Origin: Kumtagia ephedrae
GTDB taxonomy: Bacteria; Pseudomonadota; Alphaproteobacteria; Rhizobiales; Rhizobiaceae
Assembly: GCF_003012745.1 (NCBI RefSeq)
Contig: NZ_PXYK01000001.1
Location: 1-64,000 of the forward strand
Direction of reading: 5' to 3'
Length of the DNA: 64,000 nucleotides
Both the position numbers and the translations under genes were made by a program. Numbering within the stretch: position 1 is the first letter of the stretch; each line of letters opens with the position of its first letter. Below, in pieces: positions 55,190-64,000 of the stretch. The notes under the pieces are model-generated. The model ran no database searches. It saw nothing but the letters and a program-made list of their open reading frames with translations, and was not told the origin of the DNA.

Positions 55190-55962
55190 GCCTTGCCGAT
55201 CGACTCGCTGATCGCTCCGAGCTGCGCGGCCGCGCCGCGCGCGATCAGTTGGCCCTCGCTGCCGGTCGCCAGCAACCTGTAGCCCATCTTCACGAAGCGG
55301 CCGGCGATCGCCGGATCGATGACATAGATGCCCGTGAACTTTCCGGCGGCGCGGGCGCGCGCCGCCACCGAGGCAACCGTCTCCATCATGTCCTCGAGCG
55401 TCGAATTGACGGTCTTGCCGCGGCTCCAGGCTATCGAGAAGTCGGATGGGCCCAAGAAGACGGCATCAATGCCCGGCACGGCCAGAATGTCGTCCAGCGC
55501 GTCAAGCGCGCTGCGCGTCTCGATCATGGCGAAGGAGACGGTGCGCTTGTTGCTCTCCTCCAGCCATTGCTGCTGCGTGCCCTGCCCGTACCGCGGCATG
55601 GCGAAGGTCGGCCCCCACGAGCGCTCGCCGACCGGCGGATATTTCATCGCCGCGGCGAAGCGGCGGGCGTCCTCGGCCGAGTTCACCATCGGGGCGATCA
55701 CGGCATCGGCGCCGAAATCCAGCGCCCGGCTGGCCATGTCGAAACGGCCGACCGGGATGCGCACGATGGCCGGCTTCCCGGCCCGCTTGATCGGCACGAT
55801 TCCCCGCAGGACGCTGTCCTCGTGGTGGCCGCCATGCTGCATGTCGAGCGTCACGGCGTCGAAGGGCTGGGCCGCAAGGATCTCGACGGTCAGCGCATCG
55901 GGCACGCCCGACCATGCGGTGACGACGGGCTTGTCTCCGGCCAGCCGGTCGATCAAGGTCAT
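55186..55962 (-). CDS. HpcH/HpaI family aldolase
   Basis: A 258-residue class II aldolase of the HpaI type, which splits or joins pyruvate-containing acids. Motifs are FDAVTLDMQHGGHHED, KPAIVRIPVGRFDMASRALDFGADAVIAP, AMIETRSALDALDDI (metal-binding Glu) and IDAVFLGPSDFSIAW (metal Asp). Substrate not evident. GGAGGAAG precedes the ATG at 55962. The gene lies downstream of a DUF1476 gene and its terminator on the same strand. Confidence 0.93.
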   Translation of the reverse strand: MTLIDRLAGDKPVVTAWSGVPDALTVEILAAQPFDAVTLDMQHGGHHEDSVLRGIVPIKRAGKPAIVRIPVGRFDMASRALDFGADAVIAPMVNSAEDARRFAAAMKYPPVGERSWGPTFAMPRYGQGTQQQWLEESNKRTVSFAMIETRSALDALDDILAVPGIDAVFLGPSDFSIAWSRGKTVNSTLEDMMETVASVAARARAAGKFTGIYVIDPAIAGRFVKMGYRLLATGSEGQLIARGAAAQLGAISESIGKA

Positions 55963-56019
55963 CCGCTTCCTCCATTCCAAGGTGGGCCGTAGATTGACCC
56001 GCGCGCGGTGCAAAACGCA

Positions 56020-56047
56020 AAGAAAAACCGCCCGGCGAGCGGGCGGT
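56020..56047 (-). terminator. Rho-independent terminator after the DUF1476 gene
   Basis: On the minus strand an 8-bp GC-rich stem (56040-56047 with 56027-56034) closes on a five-base loop and is followed by five T. It lies 23 bases after the DUF1476 stop and separates that gene from the aldolase gene downstream. Confidence 0.85.
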
Positions 56048-56069
56048 CGATTGGTCCAGGCGACGGCTG

Positions 56070-56390
56070 CTAACTGTTCTTCACCGCTTCGACGGCCTGC
56101 GCCATCAATTCTTCCATGGTGCGGCGGATCTGGTGGTCCGACTGGTCGACGCCGGCGGCGTCGAAATCCTTGCGGACCTTTCGGAACACGTCGTGATCGC
56201 CGGCCTCCTCGAAATCCGAGGCGACGACCTCCTTGGCATAGGCCTCCGCGTCGGCGCCGGTCTTGCCCAGCTTCTCGGCGGCCCACAGTCCGAGCAGCTT
56301 GTTGCGGCGGGCGGTGGCCCTGAAGCGCTGCTCCTCGTCTATCGCGAACTTGCGCTCGAAGCCTTCCTCGCGGTCCTTCATGCTGGTCAT
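56070..56390 (-). CDS. DUF1476 protein, zeta-type inhibitor of F1-ATPase
   Basis: The 106-residue helical protein is the DUF1476 family, whose Paracoccus member is the zeta subunit that blocks reverse ATP hydrolysis by the F1-ATPase. The start TSMKDREEGFERKFAIDEEQ is the inhibitory helix, followed by RRNKLLGLWAAEKLG and the C-terminal SDHQIRRTMEELMAQAVE. Family members are found almost only in alphaproteobacteria, which supports the taxonomic call. It is monocistronic, with its own terminator. Confidence 0.94.
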   Translation of the reverse strand: MTSMKDREEGFERKFAIDEEQRFRATARRNKLLGLWAAEKLGKTGADAEAYAKEVVASDFEEAGDHDVFRKVRKDFDAAGVDQSDHQIRRTMEELMAQAVEAVKNS

Positions 56391-56661
56391 GGCAAATCCT
56401 CCGGCTGGGAATCCGATTCGTCGGATCCCATATAAGCTGTCCAAGCTGCACAAACCAAAACGCCGCGGCGGGGTCAATATCGACGGGCATGCTGCGCTGC
56501 GGCAAATGGCGGCGGAAAGCCGTCGACTGCGCGGAATTGCCAATTGAGGAAAGACCGCGATTACGATAGAGACCGCCGTTGAAACCCATCATCGCGAAAT
56601 TGCAGCGCGACTCGGAGGGTAGGGTTATGATCCGCCTTCCAGCAAATCCAGAGAACCCGCT

Positions 56662-57456
56662 ATGAAAAATCGCCGCCGAATCTACGAAGGCAAGGCCAAG
56701 ATCCTTTATGAGGGACCCGAACCGGGCACGCTCATCCAGTTTTTCAAGGACGACGCCACCGCTTTCAACAAGAAGAAGCACGAGATCGTCGACGGCAAGG
56801 GTGTCATCAACAACCGCATTTCCGAGCATATTTTCAATCACCTGAACCGGATGGGCATCCCGACCCACTTCATCCGCCGCATCAACATGCGCGAGCAGCT
56901 GATCAAGGAAGTCGAGATCATTCCGCTGGAAGTGGTGGTGCGCAACATCGCCGCCGGCTCGCTGGCCAAGCGCCTCGGCATCGAGGAAGGCACGGTGCTG
57001 CCGCGCTCGATCATCGAGTTCTATTACAAGGCCGACGCGCTCGACGACCCGATGGTGTCGGAAGAGCACATCACCGCCTTCGGCTGGGCCTCCCCGCAGG
57101 AGATCGACGACATCATGGCGCTCGCCATCCGCGTCAACGATTTCCTCTCCGGCCTCTTCCTCGGCGTCGGCATCCAGCTCGTCGACTTCAAGATGGAGTG
57201 CGGCCGCCTCTACGAGGGCGACATGATGCGCATCGTGGTCGCCGACGAGATTTCGCCGGACTCCTGCCGGCTGTGGGACGTGGCCACCCAGGACAAGCTC
57301 GACAAGGACCGATTTCGCCGCGACATGGGCGGACTGGTGGAGGCTTATCAGGAGGTCGCCCGTCGCCTCGGCATCATGAACGAGAACGAGCCGCCGCGTC
57401 CGGCAGGGCCCATCCTCGTCGCCTCCTCCGGCACCGGCAAGGGCAAGCCGCACTGA
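56662..57456 (+). CDS. purC: Phosphoribosylaminoimidazole-succinocarboxamide synthase
   Basis: The 264-residue SAICAR synthetase joins aspartate to CAIR with ATP. It has [21 protein letters not shown] near the start, [15 protein letters not shown], the [12 protein letters not shown] block and [12 protein letters not shown] near residue 195. Length is normal. It is the first of the clustered purine genes, with purS 48 bases downstream. No purine riboswitch-like fold was recognised in the 271 bases upstream. Confidence 0.97.
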   Translation: MKNRRRIYEGKAKILYEGPEPGTLIQFFKDDATAFNKKKHEIVDGKGVINNRISEHIFNHLNRMGIPTHFIRRINMREQLIKEVEIIPLEVVVRNIAAGSLAKRLGIEEGTVLPRSIIEFYYKADALDDPMVSEEHITAFGWASPQEIDDIMALAIRVNDFLSGLFLGVGIQLVDFKMECGRLYEGDMMRIVVADEISPDSCRLWDVATQDKLDKDRFRRDMGGLVEAYQEVARRLGIMNENEPPRPAGPILVASSGTGKGKPH

Positions 57457-57504
57457 GCGGCCGCCTCACCTTCTCTTCGTAGTCAGTCAAGGAACGACAG
57501 TCCC

Positions 57505-57747
57505 GTGATCAAGGCCCGCGTCACCGTCACCCTCAAGACCGGCGTGCTCGACCCGCAAGGCAAGGCGATCGAGGGCGCGCTCAGCACACTGGGCTTTTCG
57601 GGCGTCGGCCAGGTGCGGCAGGGAAAGGTGTTCGACGTGCAGCTCGACGGCACCGACACGGCGAAGGCCGAGGCCGACCTCAAGGCCATGTGCGAGAAGC
57701 TGTTGGCCAACACGGTGATCGAGAATTATAGTGTGACGCTTACCTGA
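57505..57747 (+). CDS. purS: Phosphoribosylformylglycinamidine synthase subunit PurS
   Basis: The 80-residue small subunit of the three-part FGAM synthase; it bridges PurL and PurQ. It begins with a GTG codon (MIKARVTVTLKTGVLDPQGK) after AAGGAA, and the GFSGVGQVRQGKVFDVQLDG core is clear. The gene is followed at once by two coiled-coil paralogs that separate it from purQ. Confidence 0.96.
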   Translation: MIKARVTVTLKTGVLDPQGKAIEGALSTLGFSGVGQVRQGKVFDVQLDGTDTAKAEADLKAMCEKLLANTVIENYSVTLT

Positions 57748-57764
57748 GGTTGCCGGAGCGGGTG

Positions 57765-58022
57765 ATGGCGGAAATTGATGGTAACCTGCTCTGCGAGATT
57801 CTGAAGAGCGTCCAGCAGGACATCCGGCAGCTCAAGGATGGGCAGGCCGAACTCAAGCAGGAGCTGATTTCGATTCGTCTGCAGCAGCTTGGCATGCAGA
57901 ACGATATTCATAACATCTATGCCATGCTCGCGCGAAGTGATCAGCGTTTGGAGCGAATCGAAAATCGGCTTGAACTGCGTGAACTCGCCGAACCTCAGCG
58001 GCCGTTCGATCCGAGAACGTAG
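57765..58022 (+). CDS. Small coiled-coil protein, paralog 1
   Basis: An 85-residue protein beginning [20 protein letters not shown], with a long amphipathic helix and a tail [16 protein letters not shown]. It starts 17 bases after the purS stop with GGAG upstream, so it is in the pur operon. Its pattern repeats in the next gene, which ends in a nearly equal tail. Similar proteins sit near other alphaproteobacterial genes as small oligomeric coiled coils, without a known role. A TTG start at 57750 is possible. Confidence 0.72.
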   Translation: MAEIDGNLLCEILKSVQQDIRQLKDGQAELKQELISIRLQQLGMQNDIHNIYAMLARSDQRLERIENRLELRELAEPQRPFDPRT

Positions 58023-58057
58023 ACGGACTTCAACCTGCATCGAAAGTTGCAGCCGGC

Positions 58058-58291
58058 ATGGCGGAAGTGACGAACGACCTGATTTACGGGATGCTAAAGC
58101 TAGTCCACGCCAATCTCGCGGAAGTGAAGTTCGACGTGCACGAACTGAAGAAGCGGATGACCGGCGCCGAAGATGCGCTCGCCGGTGTGAACCGTCGACT
58201 GGACCGTCAGGACGACCGGCTGGAGCGCATCGAGCGCCGACTCGATCTTCACGAACTCGCCGAAACGCAAAAACCCTACGAGCCCAAATGA
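58058..58291 (+). CDS. Small coiled-coil protein, paralog 2
   Basis: A 77-residue protein beginning [20 protein letters not shown] with an amphipathic helix rich in heptad leucines and [20 protein letters not shown], ending in [11 protein letters not shown]. The last third matches paralog 1 closely (ER-x-LDL-x-ELAE-x-Q-x-P). It overlaps the purQ start by four bases (ATGA), so its translation is coupled to purQ. Function unknown; tandem duplication followed by divergence is likely. Confidence 0.72.
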   Translation: MAEVTNDLIYGMLKLVHANLAEVKFDVHELKKRMTGAEDALAGVNRRLDRQDDRLERIERRLDLHELAETQKPYEPK

Positions 58292-58962
58292 AATCCGCCG
58301 TCGTCCTGCTCCCCGGCCTCAACCGCGACCGCGACATGATCGCGGCACTGACGAAGATTTCCGGCCACGCGCCGGTCACCGTCTGGCAGACCGAGACGGA
58401 GATTCCCGACGTCGACCTGATCGTCATCCCCGGCGGCTTCTCCTATGGCGACTATCTGCGCTGCGGCGCCATCGGCGCGCGCAAGCCGGTGATGCGGGCC
58501 GTCGCCGAGAAGGCAAAAAAGGGCGTGCCGGTCATCGGCGTGTGCAACGGCTTCCAGATTCTTCTTGAGGCCGGCCTACTGCCGGGCGCGCTGATGCGCA
58601 ACACCTCGCTGAAATTCGTCTGCCGCGAGGTGAAGATGTCGGTGGCCAACGCCAACACGCGGTTCACCCGCAACTATGCGCCCGGCCAGATCATCCGTAC
58701 GCCGGTCGCCCATCACGACGGCAACTACTTCGCCGATCCGGAAACGCTCGCCCGCATCGAGGGCGAGGGCCAGGTGGTGTTCCGCTATGCCGAAAACACC
58801 AATCCCAACGGCTCGATCAACGACATCGCCGGCATCATGAACGAGAGCGGCAACGTGCTCGGCCTGATGCCGCATCCGGAGGACCTGATCGAAGCGGCGC
58901 ATGGCGGCATCGACGGGCGCGGCCTGTTCGAAAGCGCGCTCGGCATCAAGGCCGCCGCCTGA
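58288..58962 (+). CDS. purQ: Phosphoribosylformylglycinamidine synthase subunit PurQ
   Basis: The 224-residue class I glutaminase supplies ammonia to PurL. The nucleophile Cys is in [17 protein letters not shown] near residue 88, and the His-Glu pair is in [12 protein letters not shown]. The N-terminal [10 protein letters not shown] is typical of alphaproteobacteria. The ATG overlaps the stop of the preceding coiled-coil gene. In relatives purL normally follows closely; here it is about 4.6 kb away. Confidence 0.97.
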   Translation: MKSAVVLLPGLNRDRDMIAALTKISGHAPVTVWQTETEIPDVDLIVIPGGFSYGDYLRCGAIGARKPVMRAVAEKAKKGVPVIGVCNGFQILLEAGLLPGALMRNTSLKFVCREVKMSVANANTRFTRNYAPGQIIRTPVAHHDGNYFADPETLARIEGEGQVVFRYAENTNPNGSINDIAGIMNESGNVLGLMPHPEDLIEAAHGGIDGRGLFESALGIKAAA

Positions 58963-59009
58963 CCAACCTACCCTCCAGACCTTCCCGCACCCCAACCAGG
59001 ACCCTGCCG

Positions 59010-59417
59010 ATGCGATTTGTCCTCGCCGCCCTGCCCGTCCTGGTGCTGGCGCTGGCGGCCTGCCAGGCGCAGGCGCCCAAAAGCGGCGGCGGTGGCGGCG
59101 GCGGCAAGAGCGCGGCGCTGCACGCCATGGAGACGGTGGCGATCGCCGCGCACAAATGCTGGTTCGCCTCGAAGGACCCGGCCTTCCGGTCCTACCGCTT
59201 CGCCAACGAGCTGAATTCCATGACCGGCCAGCCGCGCTTCCTGCTGGTGCCCGCCAAGGATTTCGGCGGGCGTCCGCTGCTGGTCGTCCAGGCCAAGGGC
59301 GGCTCGTCCAGGGTCGACGCCTTCGGGCCGCTGCTTTCGGAGCCGCTCGGCGCGCGCATCTCGGGCGATCTCGGCCGCTGGACCAGGGGCGACACCTCCT
59401 GCGGCGCCGCCGCCTGA
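59010..59417 (+). CDS. Small lipoprotein, conserved hypothetical
   Basis: The 135-residue product has a short signal with lipobox LAAC near residue 18, then a glycine stretch and a conserved-looking domain with HKCWFASKDPAFRSYRFANE and PLLVVQAKGG. Two cysteines (KCWF and TSCGAAA) could form a disulfide. No activity is apparent. It lies between purQ and a membrane protein gene, 47 bases after the former. Confidence 0.78.
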   Translation: MRFVLAALPVLVLALAACQAQAPKSGGGGGGGKSAALHAMETVAIAAHKCWFASKDPAFRSYRFANELNSMTGQPRFLLVPAKDFGGRPLLVVQAKGGSSRVDAFGPLLSEPLGARISGDLGRWTRGDTSCGAAA

Positions 59418-59421
59418 TCGC

Positions 59422-60069
59422 ATGGCCCGGTTGCTCCAGCTCGCAGGATTGATCGTCGGGGCGGGCGGCCTCGCCCTGCAGGCGGCGATCACGATACCGG
59501 CGTCGATCGAGGCGGGTCGTGGACCGATTGCCCCGATCGTCTTCTTCCTGAGCTTCTTCACCATCCTGACCAACTTCGGCGCTGTCTTCGTGCACGCGGC
59601 GTCGCTGTTCGGCTCCGGCCGCGACGGGCCACCGTTCTTCGCCCGGCCGCGGGTGCGTGCCGGCGTCGCCGTCGCCATGACCGTGGTGCTGGTCGTCTAT
59701 GCCACCATGCTTGCGCATCTCTGGAAGCCGCAAGGGCTTTTTCTCCTTTGCGACATCCTCCTGCACTATGTCACGCCGGTCCTGTTCGTCGGCTGGTGGC
59801 TGCTTTTCGGTGCCGATGGGTCTTCTCGCTGGCGCGACATCCCGTTCTGGCTGATCTATCCCTTCGCCTATCTCGCCTATGTGCTGGCGCGGGCGCCGCT
59901 CGCCGGCGAAGTGCCCTACCCGTTCTTGGATGTCGGCACGAACGGCATCGGCGGCGTCGCCGCGATGGCCCTTGCCGTCGCGGCGTTGTTCGTGGTGCTC
60001 GGCATTCTGGCCGTGCTCGTCGACGGCGCGATCAGCCGACGCCGCGCCGCGGCCGCCGGGCTGACCTGA
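59422..60069 (+). CDS. Pr6Pr family membrane protein
   Basis: A 215-residue protein with six hydrophobic helices. It resembles the Pr6Pr (FAR-17a/AIG1-like) family: an N-terminal helix, FFLSFFTILTNFGAVFVHA, the LLHYVTPVLFVGWWLLFG helix and the IPFWLIYPFAYLAYVLARAP helix with its conserved aromatic run. Function unknown in bacteria; eukaryotic relatives hydrolyse fatty acid esters of hydroxy fatty acids using Thr and His. It begins four bases after the lipoprotein stop. Confidence 0.85.
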   Translation: MARLLQLAGLIVGAGGLALQAAITIPASIEAGRGPIAPIVFFLSFFTILTNFGAVFVHAASLFGSGRDGPPFFARPRVRAGVAVAMTVVLVVYATMLAHLWKPQGLFLLCDILLHYVTPVLFVGWWLLFGADGSSRWRDIPFWLIYPFAYLAYVLARAPLAGEVPYPFLDVGTNGIGGVAAMALAVAALFVVLGILAVLVDGAISRRRAAAAGLT

Positions 60070-60161
60070 CATTCCCGTTTCCGGCAGCCTCCGTCGCCGC
60101 CACGCCGCGAAAAAATCCGCGATGGCCATCCACCTTAGCTGTCCGCGTCCGGAGGGCGCAA

Positions 60162-60986
60162 TCACGACGTATCGGCCGGCTCCAGCGCCCACTGGGCAAG
60201 CCCGTGCACGACGTCGAGGACCTCGTGCACCTCATGAACGGGCTTTTTTCGCTGCCAGCCTGGCGGCCGGCCGGGCTTCAGCGGCGAGAAGCGGCCGAAC
60301 CGGCGCAGGCAGCCGGATTCCCGCTCGCGCGCGAGGGCGGCGTCGCGGCGTGCTCGCCAGCGGGCGAAGCGCCTTGCCTGGCCCGGCAGGTCGTCGAGCG
60401 CCAAAACCAGCGCCCGCAGCCGCGCGTCCAGCCGTGACGCGTCGATCGGATCGTTGGGCGACCAGACGGGGATGCGGAACGGCTCGCTGTAGCCGGGACA
60501 GGAGATGCGCGGCACGCCCCTGGGCGCCCGCCGCGGGCGGCGGTTCCAGGGTTTCAGCGGGTCGAGCAGCGGCAGGGAGGTGCGGCGGGCGCGGGCTTTC
60601 GGCCGTGCCGGCATGCGAACCGGGCCGGCTCCGGGCCGATATTTCGGCGGCGGTTTCTGCCGCGGCGGCGGCAGGGTCACGACGAGCCCGCGCGCGGCCA
60701 CGACGATGAGGCGCCGCACCGCGGCTTCGGCCGGGCGCAGCAACCTGAGTATGGCGCGATGGAGGCGGCGGGGAAGGGCAAGCGCGGGGTCAAGTGCCGG
60801 CGCAAGCGCCGGGGACAGTTTACTTTTTTCGGCCCGCGCGAGGCCTGAACCGCTGCCGCCTTTCTGCCGAAACAAAGTAAACTGTCCCCTGAGTTCCCCG
60901 GCATCCAGCCCGGCCATGGCAAGCAGCATGGCGACGATGCGCTTCAGCGCTTCCCGGTTCTTGTCGATCGCCGCATCCCAGTCCAC
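60162..60986 (-). CDS. Hypothetical arginine-rich protein interrupted by a REP-like insertion
   Basis: A GTG start at 60986, after AAGGAAG, gives a 274-residue basic protein with DWDAAIDKNREALKRIVAML at the start and SFPLLDPLKPW-like and FRIPVWSPNDPIDASRLDAR segments later. Frame position 60811-60889 is occupied by an inverted repeat that encodes QFTLFRQKGGSGSG and following residues, an in-frame intrusion. Otherwise it resembles a rhizobial hypothetical family without named domain. It is convergent with the Pr6Pr gene. Confidence 0.68.
   Translation of the reverse strand: MDWDAAIDKNREALKRIVAMLLAMAGLDAGELRGQFTLFRQKGGSGSGLARAEKSKLSPALAPALDPALALPRRLHRAILRLLRPAEAAVRRLIVVAARGLVVTLPPPRQKPPPKYRPGAGPVRMPARPKARARRTSLPLLDPLKPWNRRPRRAPRGVPRISCPGYSEPFRIPVWSPNDPIDASRLDARLRALVLALDDLPGQARRFARWRARRDAALARERESGCLRRFGRFSPLKPGRPPGWQRKKPVHEVHEVLDVVHGLAQWALEPADTS
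60811..60889. repeat. REP-like inverted repeat inside a coding frame
   Basis: Left arm GGGGACAGTTTACTTTTTTC (60811-60830) and right arm AAACAAAGTAAACTGTCCCC (60870-60889) form an inverted repeat over a 39-base centre. The GGGACAGTTTACTTT sequence is typical of REP units mobilised by RAYT transposases in many proteobacteria. No transposase gene is in the window. Confidence 0.8.
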
Positions 60987-61177
60987 CGCCGCTTCCTTTC
61001 CAGCACAGGCGGACGAAAGTATCGCTGCGGTCGGGAGGGTGGGGATAAATTTGCGAAAACAATCCTGACGGATGCTGACAAGGACCGTTGCGGGTGATCG
61101 CATATGGGTCTGGCCGGTCACAGGCGGCGGAAGCGCCCCCTCACCGGCCCTTCGGGCCGTCTCCGAGAGAAGGTCTT

Positions 61178-61431
61178 CATCGGCTTTGGCGTCTTCGAGT
61201 CCGAGGCCTGGATTCCCGACACTCTCCGCTCGCTTCGCTCGCTCACGAGGTCGGGAATGACGACAATCATGATCTGGTTCGCCAATCACAGACGATCTGC
61301 TTTGCCAATCACAGACGTTGGTGATTGGCGCAGTATCGGTCGATGTCGTCATTCCCGACCTCGTGAGCGAGCGAAGCGAGCGGAGAGTGTCGGGAATCCG
61401 GGCCTCGGACTCGAAGACGCCAAAGCCGATG
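61178..61431. repeat. Large inverted repeat with 87-bp arms
   Basis: The arm 61178-61264 is repeated inversely at 61345-61431 with one mismatch. The spacer of 80 bases itself holds two copies of GCCAATCACAGACG and a small palindrome GCCAATCAC/GTGATTGGC. The arms include GTCATTCCCGACCTCGTGAG and GAGCGAAGCGAGCGGAGAG, a composition seen in dispersed rhizobial repeats. It is in the 501-base intergenic stretch between the hypothetical gene at 60162-60986 and the DUF1127 pair, which holds no other gene that I can support. Confidence 0.9.
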
Positions 61432-61487
61432 CCGAAGATCCGAAACTGTAGCCCTCTTAGCCTTTGCCCCGCAGGCTCGAGGCAAGC

Positions 61488-61664
61488 TCAATTCGACCGG
61501 CGCCTCCGCGGCGGCATGCCGAGCTCGGCCAGCTGATCGTCGCTCAATTCCATCAGCCCGCGCCGCGTGAGTTGCTTTCGCGGCAGCCCGTTCCACCAGC
61601 GCAACGCGGCGTCGAGACAGCGGACGGGCAGCGGCCGTGCCGGAATGGTCGATCGCCTCCGCAT
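61488..61664 (-). CDS. DUF1127-like small protein
   Basis: The 58-residue protein ends with the DUF1127 pattern LTRRGLMELSDDQLAELGMP, preceded by AALRWWNGLPRK. AAGGCGA precedes the ATG at a suitable distance. It follows the other DUF1127 gene by 47 bases. DUF1127 proteins are small arginine-rich factors that in Agrobacterium affect phosphate uptake and RNA turnover; the function of this copy is not shown. Confidence 0.75.
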   Translation of the reverse strand: MRRRSTIPARPLPVRCLDAALRWWNGLPRKQLTRRGLMELSDDQLAELGMPPRRRRSN

Positions 61665-61711
61665 CGCATGATCGCCTTTTCTGCCCGCGTCCATCCCCGG
61701 CAATGCGGGCA

Positions 61712-61957
61712 TCAGTCGAAGAAGGGGCGGATTCCCTCGCGATGAGCATCGGCGCGCGACAGGCCGATGTCCTTGAGCTGGTCGTCGGTCAGCCCCAGCA
61801 GCGCCAGCCGGCTGCGCCGCCGCTCCAGCATGACCGAGACCCTGTCCGAGACGGTGTTGAGAAGGCGGGCCGCAGCGGCGCCCTGCCGCCGGAAGAAACC
61901 GCGCGCCGGGCCTGAATGAATCGACCGGCTCTGAGCCAATGTCTCTATTGCACTCAT
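61712..61957 (-). CDS. DUF1127 domain protein
   Basis: The 81-residue product has RLALLGLTDDQLKDIGLSRADAHREG at its C-terminus, an exact DUF1127 signature. The ATG at 61957 has AGGACAGG upstream; a GTG at 61975 is in frame. It is divergent from the MocR-type gene, with 90 bases between the starts, so it is a natural candidate target of that regulator. Function of the family is only partly known. Confidence 0.88.
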   Translation of the reverse strand: MSAIETLAQSRSIHSGPARGFFRRQGAAAARLLNTVSDRVSVMLERRRSRLALLGLTDDQLKDIGLSRADAHREGIRPFFD

Positions 61958-62018
61958 TTTCCTGTCCTCTCGCACAAAATGTCCTCTTCAATGGGTACAA
62001 TCTTGTGAATTGACCCTA

Positions 62019-62047
62019 TTGCAATTGCAAGCTATGAAATTGTCATC

Positions 62048-62053
<6 letters not shown>
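62019..62053. promoter_or_regulatory. Two palindromes between DUF1127 and MocR genes
   Basis: TTGCAATTGCAA is a perfect 12-bp palindrome at 62019-62030, and TGTCAT-C-ATGACA is a perfect 13-bp inverted repeat at 62041-62053 that includes the MocR start codon. In this short AT-rich divergent region both are plausible operators, the second for autorepression. Confidence 0.5.

Positions 62054-64000
<1,947 letters not shown>

Noticed and set aside
55186-57453. A 755-codon minus-strand frame spanning aldolase, DUF1476 and the complement of purC
   Set aside because: Only the part from 55962 to 55186 has family likeness (HpcH/HpaI). The rest is antisense to purC and crosses a terminator and another gene in a different frame.

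Overview
The window is about 64 kb of high-GC DNA with gene content and order typical of an alphaproteobacterium of the Hyphomicrobiales (Rhizobiales), most like the Phyllobacteriaceae/Mesorhizobium group. This rests on read protein families (DUF1476 zeta-type ATPase inhibitor, DUF2865, DUF1127, DUF2259, class I PhaC, a purC-purS-purQ-purL layout, a tuf-tRNA-Trp junction) and on intergenic palindromes of the kind common in rhizobia. No database search was possible; names come from reading motifs and family layout.

Layout. 1-5 kb: the end of tuf and its terminator, then a small glycan-type island (TylF-like methyltransferase, ELM1-family protein, GT-like protein, two paralogs of an unnamed family and the decayed remnant of a third), closed by tRNA-Trp. 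5-15.4 kb: DUF2865 protein, gltX, MFS/ArsR/SRPBCC locus with a visible operator, an orphan clpP, nadE, thrS, yidD. 15.6-20.4 kb: GcvA-type LysR, an MntA-HepT type VII toxin-antitoxin pair, an IscU-like scaffold, folE, hisI, a patatin. 20.4-31.7 kb: recJ, glpX, a membrane coiled-coil protein, hom, a DapL/AlaA-like aminotransferase, phaC, an M15 peptidase, tRNA-Glu and an RTX protein. 32-38 kb: map, radC, a 531-bp cassette in which inverted arrays of an 8-bp repeat enclose a four-helix-bundle (S23-like) gene, then an aldo/keto reductase, P1 peptidase and periplasmic binding protein. 38.3-43.3 kb: a five-gene maturation operon for molybdenum hydroxylases (moxR, coxE-like, two xdhC parts, a MoeA-like/MocA fusion) without structural genes. 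43.4-56.4 kb: small secreted and hypothetical proteins, a frameshifted DUF1176-like gene, purB, a VOC protein, hydrolase, oxidoreductase, AraC/MFS pair, HpcH/HpaI aldolase and DUF1476. 56.6-64 kb: the purine genes purC, purS, purQ and purL (cut by the window end), with two tandem coiled-coil paralogs between purS and purQ and about 4.6 kb of unrelated genes and repeats between purQ and purL.

The part that looks least explained is the cassette at 33757-34287. It starts inside the radC stop codon, ends one base before the stop of the convergent gene, has G-quadruplex-capable arrays in inverted orientation, and places TAG codons in all three frames for a ribosome entering from either side. Other points of note are the three-paralog island with a pseudogene read across all three frames, the duplicated coiled-coil genes in the pur operon, repeats inserted inside reading frames, and an inverted repeat with 87-bp arms near 61.3 kb.
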